Assembly: GCA_027886185.1 (NCBI GenBank)
Contig: WOAB01000893.1
Location: 3,162,001 to 3,226,000 of the forward strand
DNA from: Rheum nobile
Taxonomy: Eukaryota > Streptophyta > Magnoliopsida > Caryophyllales > Polygonaceae
Reading direction: 5' to 3'
Length of the DNA: 64,000 bases
Positions 31,780-42,719 of this stretch are shown here, piece after piece. The notes under the pieces were generated by a model. The model was not told the DNA's origin and did not search any database. It saw nothing but the letters and a program-made list of their open reading frames with translations. Numbering within the stretch: the stretch's first letter is position 1; the number at the start of each line of letters is the position of its first letter. Made by a program: the position numbers and the translations under genes.

Positions 31780-32870
31780 GTGCATCAATATTGACTTGTA
31801 TGTGCATTAAAATTTTATAAGATGTTGTCCGACCATTTTTTTCTATTCAACTTTTGGCAGCCCAACTTTTTTCCAAAACTATTTGTTTGCTTGAGATGGC
31901 ATGTGCATACATTTTAACTTGTATGTGCATCAATATTGACATGTATGTGCATCTAAAGATTGTAAAAAATATGCGTTGTTTTCTAGAGAAAATGTGCATG
32001 AGTTGTACATTGTATGTGCATAAGTTTTGACATGTGCACATTCAAGCAAAAAGACATGTGTTTTAAATGGTATGCACATACAAGTCAAAAACTCATGCAC
32101 ATATCAAGCCAAGAAAACGATGCATACAAGTAAAATTTAGATGCACAGACAATTCAAAATTCATTCACTTAAAAGACAAAACCTATACATAATCTGTAAA
32201 GTGTATAAGATTTTACATGTGTGAACATAAGTTTTCACTTATAAAAAGTCACACCCTATGTACGCTTAGTTCAATTTACATGCACATGCAAACAAAAAGA
32301 CATGCACTTCAAAGGGTATGCACATATAAGCCAAAACTCATGCACATTTCAACCCAAGAAAACAACGCACACAAGTAGAATTTAGATGCACATACATGTC
32401 AAAATTTATGCACACACATGTCAAAACATATGCACATTCTGTGAAATGTTTGCATAAGTTTTTGCGTGTAATTGCATGAGTTTCCACATACATAAGGTCA
32501 CACATATAATCAAAACCTATACAGAATTTATGGAATTTAGATGCACATACAACAAAAAAGACATGCACTTCAAAAGGTATGCACATATAAGCCAAAACTC
32601 ATGCACATTTCAACCCAAGAAAATAATACACATAAGTATAATTTAGATGCAAATATATGTCAAAATCTACGCACACACAAGCTAAAACATATGCACATGC
32701 TGAGAAGTGTATGAGTTTTCACATACACAAAGTCACACATATAGTCAAAAATCCTATACAAATTTTATGCAATATCAATGCACATACAAGTCAATATCGA
32801 TGCACATACAAACAAAAATCAATGCACATGCAATCGCAAGCCAAAAATTGTGCCTAAAAAAAAACTGGCT
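31780..32870. repeat. Array of TGTATGTGCAT / ATGCACATACA repeats with ~250-bp higher order
   Basis: The core TATGTGCAT occurs in one orientation from 31780 to 32040 and mainly in the reverse orientation (ATGCACATA) from 32070 to 32870. A higher-order unit beginning AAAAAGACATG starts at 32048, 32294 and 32555. Not coding. Possibly subterminal repeats of a DNA transposon. Confidence 0.7.
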
Positions 32871-34296
32871 GAAAATAAAAACTTTGACCGATCAACGCCG
32901 AACTAGTTTGACCAGTCATGTTGACCGGTCAAACTCTCAAAAATCTGGTCATGTGCATGGCACATGACCTTTTAATAAAAGTTTAATCCTAGCCTTTGGT
33001 TTATTTGTCATCCAAAGAGTAAGATTTATTCTCCTTTCTCACCCTATTATATATTCTCACATGACACTTACCCTATATATATATAAATATATATATTATT
33101 GTAGTGTGCTAGATTAACTTTGGTGTGAATTTGGTATGGACTTATATGCTTAATTAGCACAAGTATACGTAGGAACGCTAATTACCTTGTGAGGTTTAGT
33201 TGTTTCTTTATAACTTGGTATTAGGAGGATTATTGCCCTAATACTATGGTCATGATCTGCCCTTATTCGAATATAAGTGGTGGTGTACTTAGCTAGTGCC
33301 AAAATTCAGGATTCGTCCCATGATATATCTCATTGCGAGATTGGTGTGGATTAAAAGCTTTAACACAAATGCACGTTTTGGAATTAAATAAGATAAGTGT
33401 CATTTTGCACATAATTAATATACCCTCGGATGAGAAGTATAACGTGGAACCCGCCCGGACTCTTGTCTAAAGTAAGTTCCCTATCCAATCTGGATTCGCA
33501 TTGTGGTGAGGTTGGTCGAGGACCCAAATATACAAGTAGTCATTTTCAAAAATTTGTGTGATAGTATGAACGTTCCTAAACAAATTCATTTAATTCCCAT
33601 AAGACTAATTTTCGTTGGAGTCTTCTCTTAAAGCATGCCTTTTCTTTCGTTTCAGTAGGATTATAGTAGTCATATACCGTTTACCGAGTTTTATTCGAGA
33701 AACAAGGGTAGTGACTCTATACGACCACAAGAATCATTCTGTTTGTTCACCCTTGCACAGTCTTTCATTAGACTGACCAACCTTTTTTTTTCTTGCATGG
33801 TTGACTGGTGTCATCCGTCCTATACGGCACATCAGTGGTTGGTCTCAAACAACATTGAAGTAACAAATCGAAGACGAATACTTGCAGTTGAAGATTTAAA
33901 GGATTATTATTTTTTAAAGTTGTCTAGTATTAAATTAATCTTCTTAATTAAATGTAAGACTTAGTTAAGTTAGTCATGTGTTAGGGTTTATTTAAAAAAA
34001 TCTTCTGATATATTGTAATTTTGAGTTGTATTACTTAACTCCTCAATTTACGAGGAAAGATTTCAATAAAGATTAAGTATTTCTTTTAAAAAGTCTTTTG
34101 CTACTCTTTTATTAGTTAATGTTTATTTATCCTTTTAAGTATAATTGTTCTTATTAAAGAATGAGGTGGCTTTGGACTTTACAATCTAAGGTCACTGTCG
34201 TGTGGCTTTACCGACATAAGTCGGGGGGTGTTACAGTATGGGTATGTATATGGTTTTCCTAAATTTATTTTAAAAGTCTTTTAAGTTGGTTTTGTC
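32871..34296. other. AT-rich intergenic DNA, no gene recognised
   Basis: Includes an AT microsatellite (33076-33101) and a run resembling a polypurine tract followed by an LTR start (CGGGGGGTGTTACAG, 34215-34235). No matching second LTR or coding domain was found. Stretch 33240-33720 is less AT-biased but has no convincing frame. Confidence 0.5.
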
Positions 34297-34640
34297 ATAA
34301 TGTTAGTCTTTTTAGTTTGTATTTAGGGCAACCTCTAATGTATATATATTTGTCAAATAAATAGGATTATTCTAGTGATAACGACTTTCAGTTATTGATA
34401 AATTACATGTTTGACCTTAAAACATTATTTTAGTATTTTCAGTTGGTATTTTGGACAACCTCTAATGTCTATATATTTGTCAAATAAATAGAATGATTTT
34501 AGTGATAGCGACTTTTAATTATTAATAAATTACATGTTTGAGCTTAGAACATTATGTTGGTCTTTTTAGTTGGTATTTAGGGCAACCTCTAATGTCTATA
34601 TATTTGTTAAATAAATAGGATGATTCTAGTGATAGCGACT
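34297..34640. repeat. 127-bp tandem repeat, about 2.7 copies
   Basis: GGCAACCTCTAATGT (one copy reads GACAACC...) recurs at 34327, 34454 and 34581, exactly 127 bp apart, with matching flanks (GTCAAATAAATAGGAT, AGTGATAGCGACTTT). The last unit runs directly into the Mutator-like coding frame. Confidence 0.88.
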
Positions 34641-35041
34641 TTGCGCCAATCGACTATTCTCCTCACTTTATTAGTAGTGGGAAATGGAGTGATAGAGCCA
34701 GTAAGATTGGTTGGGCTCATAAGGTGGGTCTAGGACTGAATATGGTGATCGTAATAAGAAAATCATGAGATAGAAAGGTCATATTGTCGAGTGAGAAGTT
34801 TGGATCATATAGATCGGTGGTAAAAAAGAAGGTGATTGATGGTCCTGAGGCAGCCCCTGGCGGAAAAATAAATCTAGCTATGACAGAGAAGAGTGAGTGC
34901 CCGTTTGAGTTGCATGGGTTGTTATTAAAAGGATGTTGGGAAAAAAAGGGTAAGTGGACTTTGTCCGTCATTCGTGGATGGTACAACCATGATCTTTCAA
35001 CTAGTTTGAATGGTCATGCATTTGTTGGACGGCTGCTGTAG
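34619..35041 (+). pseudogene. Mutator-like (MULE/FAR1-type) transposase N-terminal exon
   Basis: One frame from GATGATTCTAGTGAT (34619) to TAG at 35039, with a single TGA at about 34766. The product has the zinc-binding N-terminal pattern of MULE transposases: GKWSDRASKIGWAHKVGLGL, then KFGSYRSVVKKK, then SECPFELHGLLLK, then WTLSVIRGWYNHDLS and GHAFVGRLL. ATAG|GATG at its start could be a splice acceptor. The catalytic DDE part is absent. A dead fragment of a DNA transposon. Confidence 0.75.
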
Positions 35042-35099
35042 GAACAATGTCAGATAGTGAAGATTTTGTCTTCCACCGGCACAAAGCCGAAGAGTATAC
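35042..35099. other. Short spacer
   Basis: Nothing recognisable. Confidence 0.4.
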
Positions 35100-35770
35100 T
35101 ATCATTTTCGCACCGCAAGAAATTATGCCCGTCGTTGCTTTTTGTTCGCTAGGACACATCGCACAAAAAAATCACCTATTGTTCGCTACGACGTAGCGCA
35201 TAAGGGTTTAGGGTGAATTCGGTTCACCTAGTGCGCTATGATGTAGCGTACAAGTAGGGTCGGGTTCACCCTAAACCCTTATGCGCTACGACGTAGCAAA
35301 CTCCATAAAAAACTCATAAACGGTTTAACCCTTAACCCTTTGTGCATACATCTTATACCCTATAGTATGATGTATAAGACCCTAAACCCTAAACCACCAA
35401 AATATTGATAGTAGGGTCCTCATGACATGTGAGGCTTTTTGCGCTGCTACGCAACACATACATTCGCATGTTAGTACTATTTATGCGCTACGACGTAGCA
35501 CATAAAGGGTTTGGAACCCTTTATGCATTGGGGTTAAGGGTTAAACCGTTTATGAGTTTATTTTATGGTGTTCGCAATGCCGTAGTGCATAAGGGTTTAG
35601 GGTGAACCTGACTCTACTTATATGCTACACCGTGCATTAGGTGAACCGGGTTCACCCTAAACCCTTATTTGCTACGGCGTAGCGAACAACAAGTCATTTT
35701 TGTGTGTGCGATGTGTCCTGGCGAACAAAGAGTGGAGTGGGGCATAATTTCTTGTAGTGAGAAAATGATA
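35100..35770. mobile_element. Foldback/CACTA-like miniature element with telomere-like heptamers
   Basis: Long inverted repeat. The left end TATCATTTTCGCACCGCAAG is mirrored on the right by the complement of CTTGTAGTGAGAAAATGATA, and the match continues ~70 bp inward. The CACTACAAGAAAT motif (right end, reverse complement) resembles CACTA termini. The interior has several copies of the palindrome GCTACGACGTAGC (35185, 35285, 35489; GCTACGGCGTAGC at 35671), joined to AAGGGTTTAGGGTGAA/CCCTAAACCC. CCTAAACCCTAAACC at 35381 is two telomere-type heptamers. No ORF. No clean target duplication seen. Confidence 0.7.
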
Positions 35771-35861
35771 CCTGAAACGTAATAACAACATAAATACTTT
35801 GTATTAGATTGCACGTAAACCAAGGGGTTGTTAGGTAATTGCCTTCATAAATATATTTTCA

Positions 35862-36498
35862 GGAATCTACTTCCGTATCAACTAAAAGTAAGAAAACTAA
35901 TAGTAGAACTGTTTCTCATTGGAGAAGATCGGCTCCTGATTGCATTAAACTAAATTTCGATGCTTCAGTAAAATCAAATGGTTCTACTCATATTGGATAT
36001 ATATTTCGTAACCACTCTGGTGAGGTGATTTTCTTAGACCATAGGCAGGTTCTCTGCTCCTCACCTCTTAAAGCTGAGGCGTTGGCCGCGCTTGAATGCC
36101 TTCGTAGAGCTATTTCGCATCGTTTTATGCGCATAGTTCTTGAGGGAGATAATCTTACTGTTACTAATTCCATTCGTGGAATTTGGAAAATTTCCTGGAA
36201 AATTTGTCCCATTATTATGGAAATTAGATCTCTATTGCAGGGCTTGGATTTTTTTTCAGGTCTATCACTGCTACCGAGAGTCTAACAAAGCCGCCGATTT
36301 CCTTGCGACTTCCAACATATCGTCCTCTGTTCTTCGCAGTGCTACTCCGGAATTCCTCTCAACACAACATGAGAATGCGCAGTTTCTTCAAGCTAGACTC
36401 CATTATCTAGATATGAGCTCCAATGTTCAGTCAGCTTGTAAAGCGTTTGTAAAAATCATCTGTTGTGATGATTTAGGTATGACTTACGATTTGTAAGA
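35862..36498 (+). pseudogene. RNase H domain of a LINE, frameshifted, with poly(A)
   Basis: + strand encodes an RNase H like that at the 3' end of plant LINEs: APDCIKLNFDASVKSNGSTH, IGYIFRNHSGEV, LKAEALAALECL, LEGDNLTVTNSI, then HCYRESNKAADFLATSN. Asp in NFDAS, Glu in AEAL, Asp in EGDN and Asp in KAADFLA are the expected catalytic residues. A one-base shift in the T8 run near 36249-36256 separates the last part. A 12-base A tract at 36518-36529 ends it, as for a LINE 3' end. TTTTCAG at 35855-35861 could be a splice acceptor instead. Confidence 0.75.
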
Positions 36499-36529
36499 AT
36501 ACCTTCTGTTTGCCTGTAAAAAAAAAAAA

Positions 36530-37450
36530 CATTTTCATTTTGAGACATTGCCCGTTTGTCCTTTAAATTTATATATTTTGTTAATCATCACCCTAAGTTT
36601 TTAATTTTGTTTATGGACTTCTATGTGTCATCACTTTGAAAGTGTCATCAGAAATCATGGACTTAATATATTTATTTTGGGAATTATTATCTTAATTTCA
36701 CCCACTAAAAAGATCATTTACCAAAATTACCCTTTATATTTATAATGACATTTGTTTAAAAAAAAGGATTTGTGATACTTTAAAAAATGTATAAGAAAAC
36801 TAGTTTTTTCTATAAAACAAATTACACGTGAAAAAGTGGGAAAGTGGGGAAAAACAAAAAAAATAAAGATATCTATAAAGGTAGATAAATAAAGCTTAAA
36901 TGTGATTGACTATTTTATAAATCTTGATTACTAACTCGTATTTTTGGATATTGTAATTAGGAGTGTCAATTAAGAGAGATAAATGGGGAAAATAAATGGG
37001 GGCGGGAATAGAGATGACCAATTAATTCTTCGTATGTGAGATGGAGACAAGGACGGAGACAAAGATCCCCAACCCATTCTATCTCACCCTGCTGCCCAAT
37101 TGGATATCTCATGGGAATCCCTAATGGGAATTTTAACGAGGAATATTTAGAATGCTTCGTAAAATATTATTAATTATCTATACAAAATTTGATGTTGTTT
37201 TTCTATATTAAACTTGATTATGTATAATATTATATAATTTATAATGTTGAATATGATTAACAATCGACTTATTTTTAACACAAATTATGTGACTTTATTA
37301 ATACAGGACAAAAATAAGAAATGCAAGGAATCCAACGAGAAAGGTAAATGTGAAAAAGTAGATTGAAATTTCCAGACGAGGATGGAGAATTCCCGGGGGT
37401 GAGGAAATGGTTGATTTTCATTTCCTGAACGGGGATAGAGATAGAAATTA
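36530..37450. other. AT-rich DNA without recognisable gene
   Basis: No frame of note. Contains GGGAAT/ATTCCC-rich stretches near 36980-37140 and 37380-37430. Confidence 0.6.
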
Positions 37451-37740
37451 CACTAGTATAAAAAAGGACATTAACCGTGCATTTTTTACCGCAGATTTAT
37501 AAAAACGCGGTAAAGAGAATTCACGGTCCATGTTTTTCATATAAACCGCGGAGTTTATACTTTAAAATTCCAGTCGAACCACGATTATATGTACAGAACC
37601 GCAATGCGAATTTTTTTAAAAAAAAATTGCCCACGGACCGCGGGTCAAAGTTCCAACCGTGGTAAAATTTAATTAGAAAAAACTTGGGCCACGGTTCTGA
37701 GTTTTAGCAAGTTCCCTTTATAATTAAATTTATTTTATCT
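37451..37740 (+). mobile_element. CACTA-type terminus with subterminal repeats
   Basis: CACTAGTATAAAAAAGGACA is a typical CACTA inverted-terminal motif. It is followed by short ACCGCGG/CCACGGT repeats in both orientations (37485-37700), as in CACTA subterminal regions. The opposite terminus was not found and may lie beyond the LINE insertions or be lost. Confidence 0.65.
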
Positions 37741-37916
37741 TTTACAAAAATAAGTCCGCTTACGTACATAGCGAGTTCCAAATTTGTGCAACTCTTCATC
37801 CCTAACTCCTTACAACCCTAGCCTCATATGTGCGCCTGATTTCTTCCTCTGATCTCCACTGCCCATCGTCGGTGTACTTCTCGTCCATCACCGCCACCGC
37901 AGGTGCTTGTCTCTTC
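37741..37916 (+). other. Leader-like sequence before the rpl4 fragment
   Basis: Pyrimidine-rich, with CACCGCAG and CTTGTCTCTTCAAG just upstream of the coding fragment, possibly an intron end. No coding similarity recognised. Confidence 0.35.
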
Positions 37917-38145
37917 AAGAAACCCTATCCACAAAGAAGACGGGAGGAGCGCGTCGTGGATCTCAATGTCCGCCTCTCCGACCCGGCGGTGGTGTGATGT
38001 TCGACCTTAAACCTAAGGATTGGTCGATTAAGATCAATAGGAAGAAGAAGTAGCTGGAGATTTCCACCACCTTGTTCAGCGTCGCGGTGAACAACTTCGT
38101 GTTGGAGGAGTTTGCCGACCGGTTTGAGATGCCGAATCGAAGACG
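37917..38145 (+). pseudogene. Fragment of nuclear gene for plastid ribosomal protein L4 (uL4c)
   Basis: The + strand reads KKPYPQ, then after a one-base loss KTGGARRGSQCPPLRPGGGV, then KPKDWSIKINRKKK, a stop (TAG near 38051), LEISTTLFSVAVNNFVLEE and FADRFEMPN. This order matches the middle of plastid 50S subunit protein L4 (KKPYPQKKTG, RPGGGV, PKPRDWSIKINRKEKRL, STAL). The intact protein binds 23S rRNA and lines the exit tunnel. Here there is one frameshift, one stop, no start and no C-terminus, so it is a dead copy. Its position between a CACTA terminus and a kinase exon suggests capture by a transposon. Confidence 0.85.
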
Positions 38146-38296
38146 AATGAGTTAATAAGCTTGTCTGTTGACTGCGGAGGCATCAGGTTAGGATCGGCAA
38201 TCTCATACTTGAATTTGTGCCAAAAATAACATGCTCATGTTGTTCGGTGTACAAGTCTTCGTTTGGCATGGTTGATCTGATAACATAAAAATAGCA
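38146..38296. other. Unassigned sequence between two gene fragments
   Basis: No coding frame recognised. It may be intron sequence upstream of the kinase exon. Confidence 0.4.
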
Positions 38297-38564
38297 CCTT
38301 GTAAGACAACGAGATTGGTACCTAGACATGTAGGTAGTAGGATATCAAAACAATTTTCTAAGACCTATCCTAACATGTCAGAAAGATCCAGCAACCTTAG
38401 AGTGTTCACATATCAAGAGCTAAAAAGTGCAACTAAATCTTTTAGCAAATCTGGAAGGTTAGGAGAGGGTGGATTCGGATGTGTTTATAAGGGTGAAATT
38501 ATGAGCTTAAAGGACCGTACTATAAAGCAAGATGTCGCAATAAAACAGCTTGGCAAAAGAGGTT
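38297..38564 (+). pseudogene. Receptor-like cytoplasmic kinase exon (PBL/RLCK-VII type), split by a LINE
   Basis: Open frame with a basic Ser-rich N-terminal segment (CKTTRLVPRHVGSRISK), then LRVFTYQELKSATKSF, the glycine loop RLGEGGFGCVYKGEI and the lysine box VAIKQLGKRG. This is the start of a plant protein kinase domain of the cytoplasmic receptor-like class (PBL19-like by its QLGKRG box). The frame is broken by the LINE after CTTGGCAAAAGAGGTT (38549-38564). The same 16 bases recur at 46904-46919, where the frame continues as G-L-R and meets GGTAAGAA, a good splice donor. No other kinase exon was found, and the catalytic loop is absent. It may be a captured fragment. Confidence 0.8.
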
Positions 38565-39389
38565 ATGCACAAATAGATTGAAATGCTGACAATGAACCCT
38601 AAAAACTACGCGCCCACACGCGCCTGCTTTCGCTCCCTCTTCATCTTCCTCCGCCTCCAGCTACCCCCTGTAATAACAAAACCTAGATCTAGCCCCAATC
38701 CCCAGCGCCACCACCTAAATAGCAACAAAGTCCCCAAATTTCCAACCCCAAACAACGTCGTCAAGCAAGAAATAACCCCCCCCCCCCCCCCCCCCCCCTC
38801 TAAGTGGCGCCCTGAATCCAGAAGAAAAGCTAAAAGAAATGTCACCATCGTCACTGTGTCAACTCCTCAAGGTTGGAGATGGCTTTCGAAGACCCGAACT
38901 AGCTATAGCTCACCTGCACAAGAAAAAAGAGAGAAACAAAAAAGAAGAAGCAAAGCAAGGAGAAGCCCGAGCCCCCACAACAAATGATCGCCACCTCTGG
39001 TCAAGGTGAGGGACAGAGGAAAACAAGGAGAAATTGCCATTTCCATATTTAAACCCAAAACCAAGGTGTGGTGCTGGTATCCAAGAGAAACCTGTTTGCC
39101 AAAGAAGGAAGGGAGCAAGAAGCGAGGAGCCCAGACGAGTCGGCCTCAACACCAGAAGATCAGAGGGGAAGCACACTACCATGAAACAAGGTGCCATTGC
39201 TCTAACCCTAAACTCTCGAACACATTACAATTTCTGATTCCAGTTCCGCATGAACTTAAAATCCCCTATAAATACTATGATAAACCTAGGCCAGTTTGCT
39301 CACATCTCTCCCTCTCCTCTCATCTAATCTCCCAATTTTGTGCTCACATTTTCTCCGACTGGAAATAACTCTTGAGCTTGTCCAATCCA
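38565..39389 (+). other. LINE1 5' untranslated region
   Basis: Non-coding. Contains a 23-base C run (38776-38798) and a pyrimidine-rich stretch (TCTCTCCCTCTCCTCTC, 39306-39322) near ORF1. Confidence 0.65.
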
Positions 39390-41093
39390 ATGGAACAAGG
39401 GAAAAAAAGTTATGCTGAGGCTCTATGTTCATCACCAAACGAACAGAATGCGACACCCACCCAAAACACCAACCAAACACCCAAAACTACTACCAACAAC
39501 AACCCTTCACCAACAAAATCCCCTAGCAAATCCCAGGACACCATGCCAGGAAAGGACAAAGTCATTCCTGGTAAGGGCAAAAAACAATCTGACAAAGGCA
39601 AAGCAAAATTGTTGATTGATCTAGCAATTTATCTAGCCAAACTGTCTAAAGTCACCAAAAACATAGAGAAAACCAAACACTCAGCCTTAATGGATTTTGT
39701 TATGGGCAATCCTATAGAATTCTCTAAAATCAGAGCCAAACTACGAAGTGAATGGAGAGCAGTTAAGGGTGAATTTGAGATCCTGGATCGAAAGAACCAA
39801 TGGTTTGAGATTCAGTTCTCAAACCCCCTTGACAAAGAAGAAATATGGAAAGCCAGACCTTACCACATCTTTGGCCAACTCCTTGTCCTTAAGCCCTGGA
39901 AACTTAACTTCAACCCCCTAACGGAAAAACTGGAGACAGTTGACCTCTGGCTTAGGATCCCACAACTCCTTGCAGCCTACATAAACCCAGAAGCCATACA
40001 AATTATCCTTGAAAGCCATGGCTTGGGCTCCTTAATCAGATTGGACCCACTGTCTGAAATAAAACACTTGGCTAGGTTTAACAGGATCTGTGTAAACATC
40101 CCTCTCGAAAACATCCTCAACACCAGTGTTGTTATCCCTGATGAAGACTTTGTGTACAAACAATACAATGTGTGGTATGAGGACTTTCCTGAAGGGTGTG
40201 GAAACTGTGGGAATTTAACCCACATTTTCACATCATGTCCTCTCAGGAACACAACTCCACAAAAAATCCAAATCCAATTCAGAAAACCCAGTCTTCTCCA
40301 AAACCAAAACACAGCCTCTGAACCACAAACCAAATGGGAAGACCCTGCCAAAAACATAGGGAAAGCAACCACCTCCTCATCCAACCCTCATCTAGGTATG
40401 AAACCCTACCTTGGAGGCAATGGTGGGGTGACTATCATATACAAATCAGATGCTTCGAACTCCTCTAGCTCTAATTCAAGCTCATGAAACTTTCCCACTC
40501 CAAACACCCCCCAAAACCAAGTCACCTCTCTAGTAGGCATAGACCAAACTGAGCCTACTCAAAGCCCCAAACACCACAATGTCATGCATGAGACTAAACA
40601 GTCTGATGCTCAGCTGTCCCCAAACAAATATGGGTTGAAGAATGAAACATCCCCTAATGATGTTCCCACACAAGAATCTGAGCAGGACCCCCCCCCCCCC
40701 CCCCTCCCCACCAGTGAACTCCCGGATGCTGAACCAGAGCTGGAGACAACCAAGGTGGATTTATCAACCTTGGAACAACAACTCGAAGAGGATGATCTCC
40801 TTGATGATGAGTATCTGGATGATGAAGTACCTGAAGAACAAATGTTGGACCCTCTCAAAACAGAAGAGGAATTTGCTGAATTAATTCCAGAAAACACCTC
40901 ACCCACCTCACCCACCTCCTACCAGTCACTAAACACAAACAACTCAGTGGTGCATCTCATGGAGGAGATGGAGGTGAACACCAATGGTATGTCAACCTCG
41001 GGTTCAAGCAAAAGGAAGAACACTGGTGGAGAAGATGACACTGCCTCATCAAAACTGAAGGGGCACAAAAAGGCAAAACTTTACAATGAGTAA
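39390..41093 (+). pseudogene. LINE1 ORF1, nucleic-acid-binding protein
   Basis: Starts at MEQGKKSYAEALCSS. Basic Pro/Thr/Asn-rich N-terminus. A DUF4283-like RNA-binding region around residues 85-230 (AKLRSEWRAVKGEFEILDR, DKEEIWKARPYHIFGQLLVL, VDLWLRIPQLLAAYI, HLARFNRICVNIP). A zinc knuckle CGNCGNLTHIFTSC near 285. After the in-frame TGA at 40485-40487 the same frame continues to 41093 with a proline run (coded by the 17-base C run at 40688), an acidic stretch (QQLEEDDLLDDEYLDDEV) and a basic end (KRKN, KGHKKAKL). It would coat the LINE RNA. One premature stop; otherwise complete. Confidence 0.85.
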
Positions 41094-42719
41094 CCAGCAT
41101 CATTACATCTGGAGGAGCAACCAATTGCCTAGCAGCCACCAAGTGACACAACTGGAAACCTCTTCACTTCTACAACCTCTCAACAATGTCAAAATCTCTG
41201 CACTAGCCAGTCAACCCTTAGATCATTACCTCTTTAAGAGCAACTACTTAGGCTATGATTTGCTTAAATTTCCTAAGGTGATTATCACCAACTGTAACGC
41301 CTTTATGGCCTATCCTATGAATTTGAAGTATCTTTTCTATGTCTATATCCTAAGGAATCAAGCAACAAAAAACATGAAGTATACCACACAAACCCATCAT
41401 AAAACAAATACAATTAAGATCATCAAGCACACACAATGCCATTATAAACCCCACAGAACCATAACTAATAGGATTATTAGCCACTTAGACCTCCTCAGTG
41501 CTCAAACCCAAGCTATATGAAAAAAAAGGATGAGAACAACGCAAAACCAAGCTAAGGAAGCATTCCATGATGCATGGGGGCTGCATACAAAAAAACAACA
41601 AAAGCAATAAGTCTTCCAAGGAAAACCAATAAAAAAGACAACTATCAAGTTCCTACACAACCTATGAAGCTTAACAAATCATACAGGAAGTCAAATTCAT
41701 ACCACAAAACTAACAGAAAACGAAGAAGTACAAAACATGTGAACAATACACCATACCCCCAATCCCTACTTTATTTATCGAGCAATTTATACTTCTATAT
41801 CCAATGCAGTCAACTCAGCTTATCCAGGTACAAATACCAGCTACATCAATACAATATGACTACTAATATAATTGTCCTGCAGGACCAACTATATGCTCTA
41901 ACCCAGGTCGGCATGGAGAAAACAGAAAAATAAAGGAACCAAAGCTTTAAACAAGGGACAAAGAGAAGACCCTCAAGGAGTAAGCAACTATCTCGGAAAC
42001 CAAACACCAGACAAAAGAATGCCAAACATAAGTGCAAAGGAAAAAGAGAATGGTGGACTAAAACACCAATCACTATACACTATCATGTTGTATCCAGTAG
42101 GCAAAAGGATCCCTTTTTTAAGGGCTCATATGTAAGGTTGTATGGTAATGAAAGTACCATCCCAGATAATCTAAGACATATGACAAACAAAACAGGGACC
42201 AAAGAGAAGCAGGCTATAAACAACCGTATAATACACATGAAAAATCACCAAAGAATACTATATGGCACCAAATTAGGGGAACCCACGAAATCGTTAGCAG
42301 GCAACCAACTTCCCACCACCAAGGCTAGTTGTGATGGGTTATCAAATAAAAACAATAATACTATAGACACTTCCATCCCTGATAAAACTAAGAATAAAAA
42401 AGCGCCAAACTCAACAAAATCGCAAAAGCAAATCAACATACGCAAAATGCTCGAAACATAGATAGGAAAACGAGGAAGCTAGACCTTAGAACAACAAAAA
42501 CAAAAAAAAATTGAGCACTGGATACCAGCATTCATACACCATAATACTCATCCCTGGGACTCACCAACAAAATCAAAGAGATGCGAAACAAACCAGGTAC
42601 GAAAATGCTCTACACCAAAGAATAACAACAAAACACACCCCTTGGATGATCGAAAAAGTTGTTCATCTCCCGACAATTAGCACAAAACTAGCTAATTACC
42701 CACCCATAACATTTTCAAA
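41094..42719 (+). other. LINE1 inter-ORF region, A-rich
   Basis: About 1.6 kb with no ORF related to known LINE proteins. The + strand is strikingly A-rich and G-poor (for example 41390-41480, 42160-42460), the same bias as ORF2. It could hold an internal translation signal for ORF2. Confidence 0.6.

Noticed and set aside
31780..32870. CRISPR-like array
   Set aside because: Repeats are degenerate, change orientation and lack unique spacers of constant length; the window is eukaryotic.
35381..35395. True interstitial telomere
   Set aside because: Only two full heptamers, embedded in a foldback element; no array.
38315..38581. Functional small kinase-like gene ending at 38581
   Set aside because: The last residues after QLGKRG come from LINE sequence. 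The frame is a truncated exon interrupted by an insertion.
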